Source: Candidatus Omnitrophica bacterium UBA1443 (GTDB lineage: Bacteria > Omnitrophota > Omnitrophia > Omnitrophales > Aquincolibacteriaceae). From it: 7,645 nt of DNA. The stretch spans positions 1,383 through 9,027 of the forward strand of contig DCTJ01000009.1 in NCBI GenBank assembly GCA_002329545.1. The letters run 5' to 3'. The position numbers and the translations under genes are program-made. Positions 7,308 through 7,645 of the stretch are shown piece after piece. Numbering within the stretch: the first letter of the stretch is position 1; every line of letters starts with the position of its first letter. Under the pieces are notes generated by a model. That model ran no database searches. It was not told where the DNA came from and saw nothing but the letters and a program-made list of their open reading frames with translations.

Positions 7308-7340
7308 TTTGTTTCGGGTTTCTTGCTTCGAATTTCAGGA
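7308..7340 (-). repeat. dispersed A-rich repeat, copy 3 (inverted)
   Basis: TTCGAATTTCAGGA (7327-7340) is the reverse complement of the copy 2 core with one mismatch in 14. The match continues more loosely on the inner side, through GAAAC-type units read on the minus strand. The two copies could fold into a large cruciform or RNA stem with a spacer of about 65 nt (7243-7307). The 7206-7357 gap holds little else; no convincing promoter or terminator was found. Confidence 0.6.
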
Positions 7341-7357
7341 ATGATGCGACGGGTTTT

Positions 7358-7645
7358 ATGGCTAAAAAGAAAGTTTACCGTTATCCGCTTTACTTGTTAG
7401 CGCGAATTGCCGCGATGGTTCCGCTGATTTTGCCAAGAGATTGGGCGCTCGCTTTGGCCCGGGCGGCGGGGTACGCGGCGTATCTCCTGATTCCTCGGCA
7501 ACGGGAAAAAATTATTCAAAACCTGGAGTTTGCCTACGCGGGGGAAAAGACGAAGAATGAAATCCATCGTATTGCTTCCAGGGTCATAGGGAATCTCCTT
7601 GAGACATTTGTGGATTTCTTGAGGTTCGCCAAGCTGACCCGGGAA
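7358..7645 (+). CDS. LpxL/HtrB-family lipid A biosynthesis acyltransferase, N-terminal part
   Basis: The open frame runs off the right edge after 96 codons. It begins MAKKKVYRYPLYLLARI and has a hydrophobic N-terminal segment (about 8-26) typical of the membrane anchor of late acyltransferases. Next comes the family-like block RQREKIIQNLEFAYAGE (about 48-64), then a helix ending in NLLETFVDFLRF. Members transfer an acyl chain from acyl-ACP to Kdo-bearing lipid A precursor at the inner membrane. The catalytic HX4D motif would lie beyond the window, so activity and exact substrate (LpxL or LpxM type) cannot be judged. ATG at 7358 is the first start in this frame, with only a weak ribosome site (ACGGG, 4 nt upstream). 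Its place directly after the Kdo genes fits the reaction order, since these enzymes act after Kdo addition. Confidence 0.8.
   Translation, partial: MAKKKVYRYPLYLLARIAAMVPLILPRDWALALARAAGYAAYLLIPRQREKIIQNLEFAYAGEKTKNEIHRIASRVIGNLLETFVDFLRFAKLTRE

Noticed and set aside
2816..7340. A-rich repeats as a CRISPR array
   Set aside because: Copies are degenerate, far apart, in both orientations, and lack regular spacers or cas genes.
7341..7400. Tandem ATG codons at 7341 and 7344 before the acyltransferase gene
   Set aside because: They open a different frame of about 19 codons that stops early, with no family features; the real gene starts at 7358.

Overview
This window reads as a stretch of a Gram-negative (LPS-making) bacterial chromosome of moderate GC content. 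All credible genes are on the + strand, and most of them build the inner core of lipopolysaccharide. The combination of a heptose-phosphate kinase, the kdsB-pyrG-kdsA-kdsD order and an LpxL-type acyltransferase, together with an odd multidomain protein at the left end, suggests an uncultured lineage such as Omnitrophota. That assignment comes from remembered gene order and style, not from a search, and deltaproteobacterial relatives share much of the same order.

Layout. Positions 27-1502 hold an RsuA-type pseudouridine synthase carrying an unrelated C-terminal domain of unknown function; its frame is open to the left edge. Positions 1503-1798 are non-coding: a weak terminator-like hairpin, one copy of a 23-bp repeat, then a good sigma70-type promoter overlapping an operator-like dyad. 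Positions 1799-2809 are rfaE1 (heptose-7-phosphate kinase). After a 100-nt gap carrying a dispersed repeat come kdsB (2910-3653), pyrG (3738-5417), kdsA (5410-6243) and kdsD/kpsF (6240-7205); the last three overlap by 8 and 4 bp. A 152-nt gap with two inverted copies of the same dispersed repeat follows. The 5' part of an LpxL/HtrB-family acyltransferase (7358-7645) runs off the right edge.

How the genes work together. KdsD isomerises ribulose-5-phosphate to arabinose-5-phosphate, and KdsA condenses this with phosphoenolpyruvate to Kdo-8-phosphate. A KdsC phosphatase, not in this window, would give Kdo. KdsB then activates Kdo with CTP, which PyrG makes from UTP. RfaE1 feeds the ADP-heptose branch, and the acyltransferase completes lipid A. 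The set is a supply module for Kdo-heptose-lipid A.

I found no CRISPR array, rRNA, tRNA, transposase or obvious defence system. The points that deserve a second look are the pseudouridine synthase fusion, the dyad over the rfaE1 promoter, the dispersed repeat that brackets the Kdo block, and a short repeat shared by two intergenic regions.
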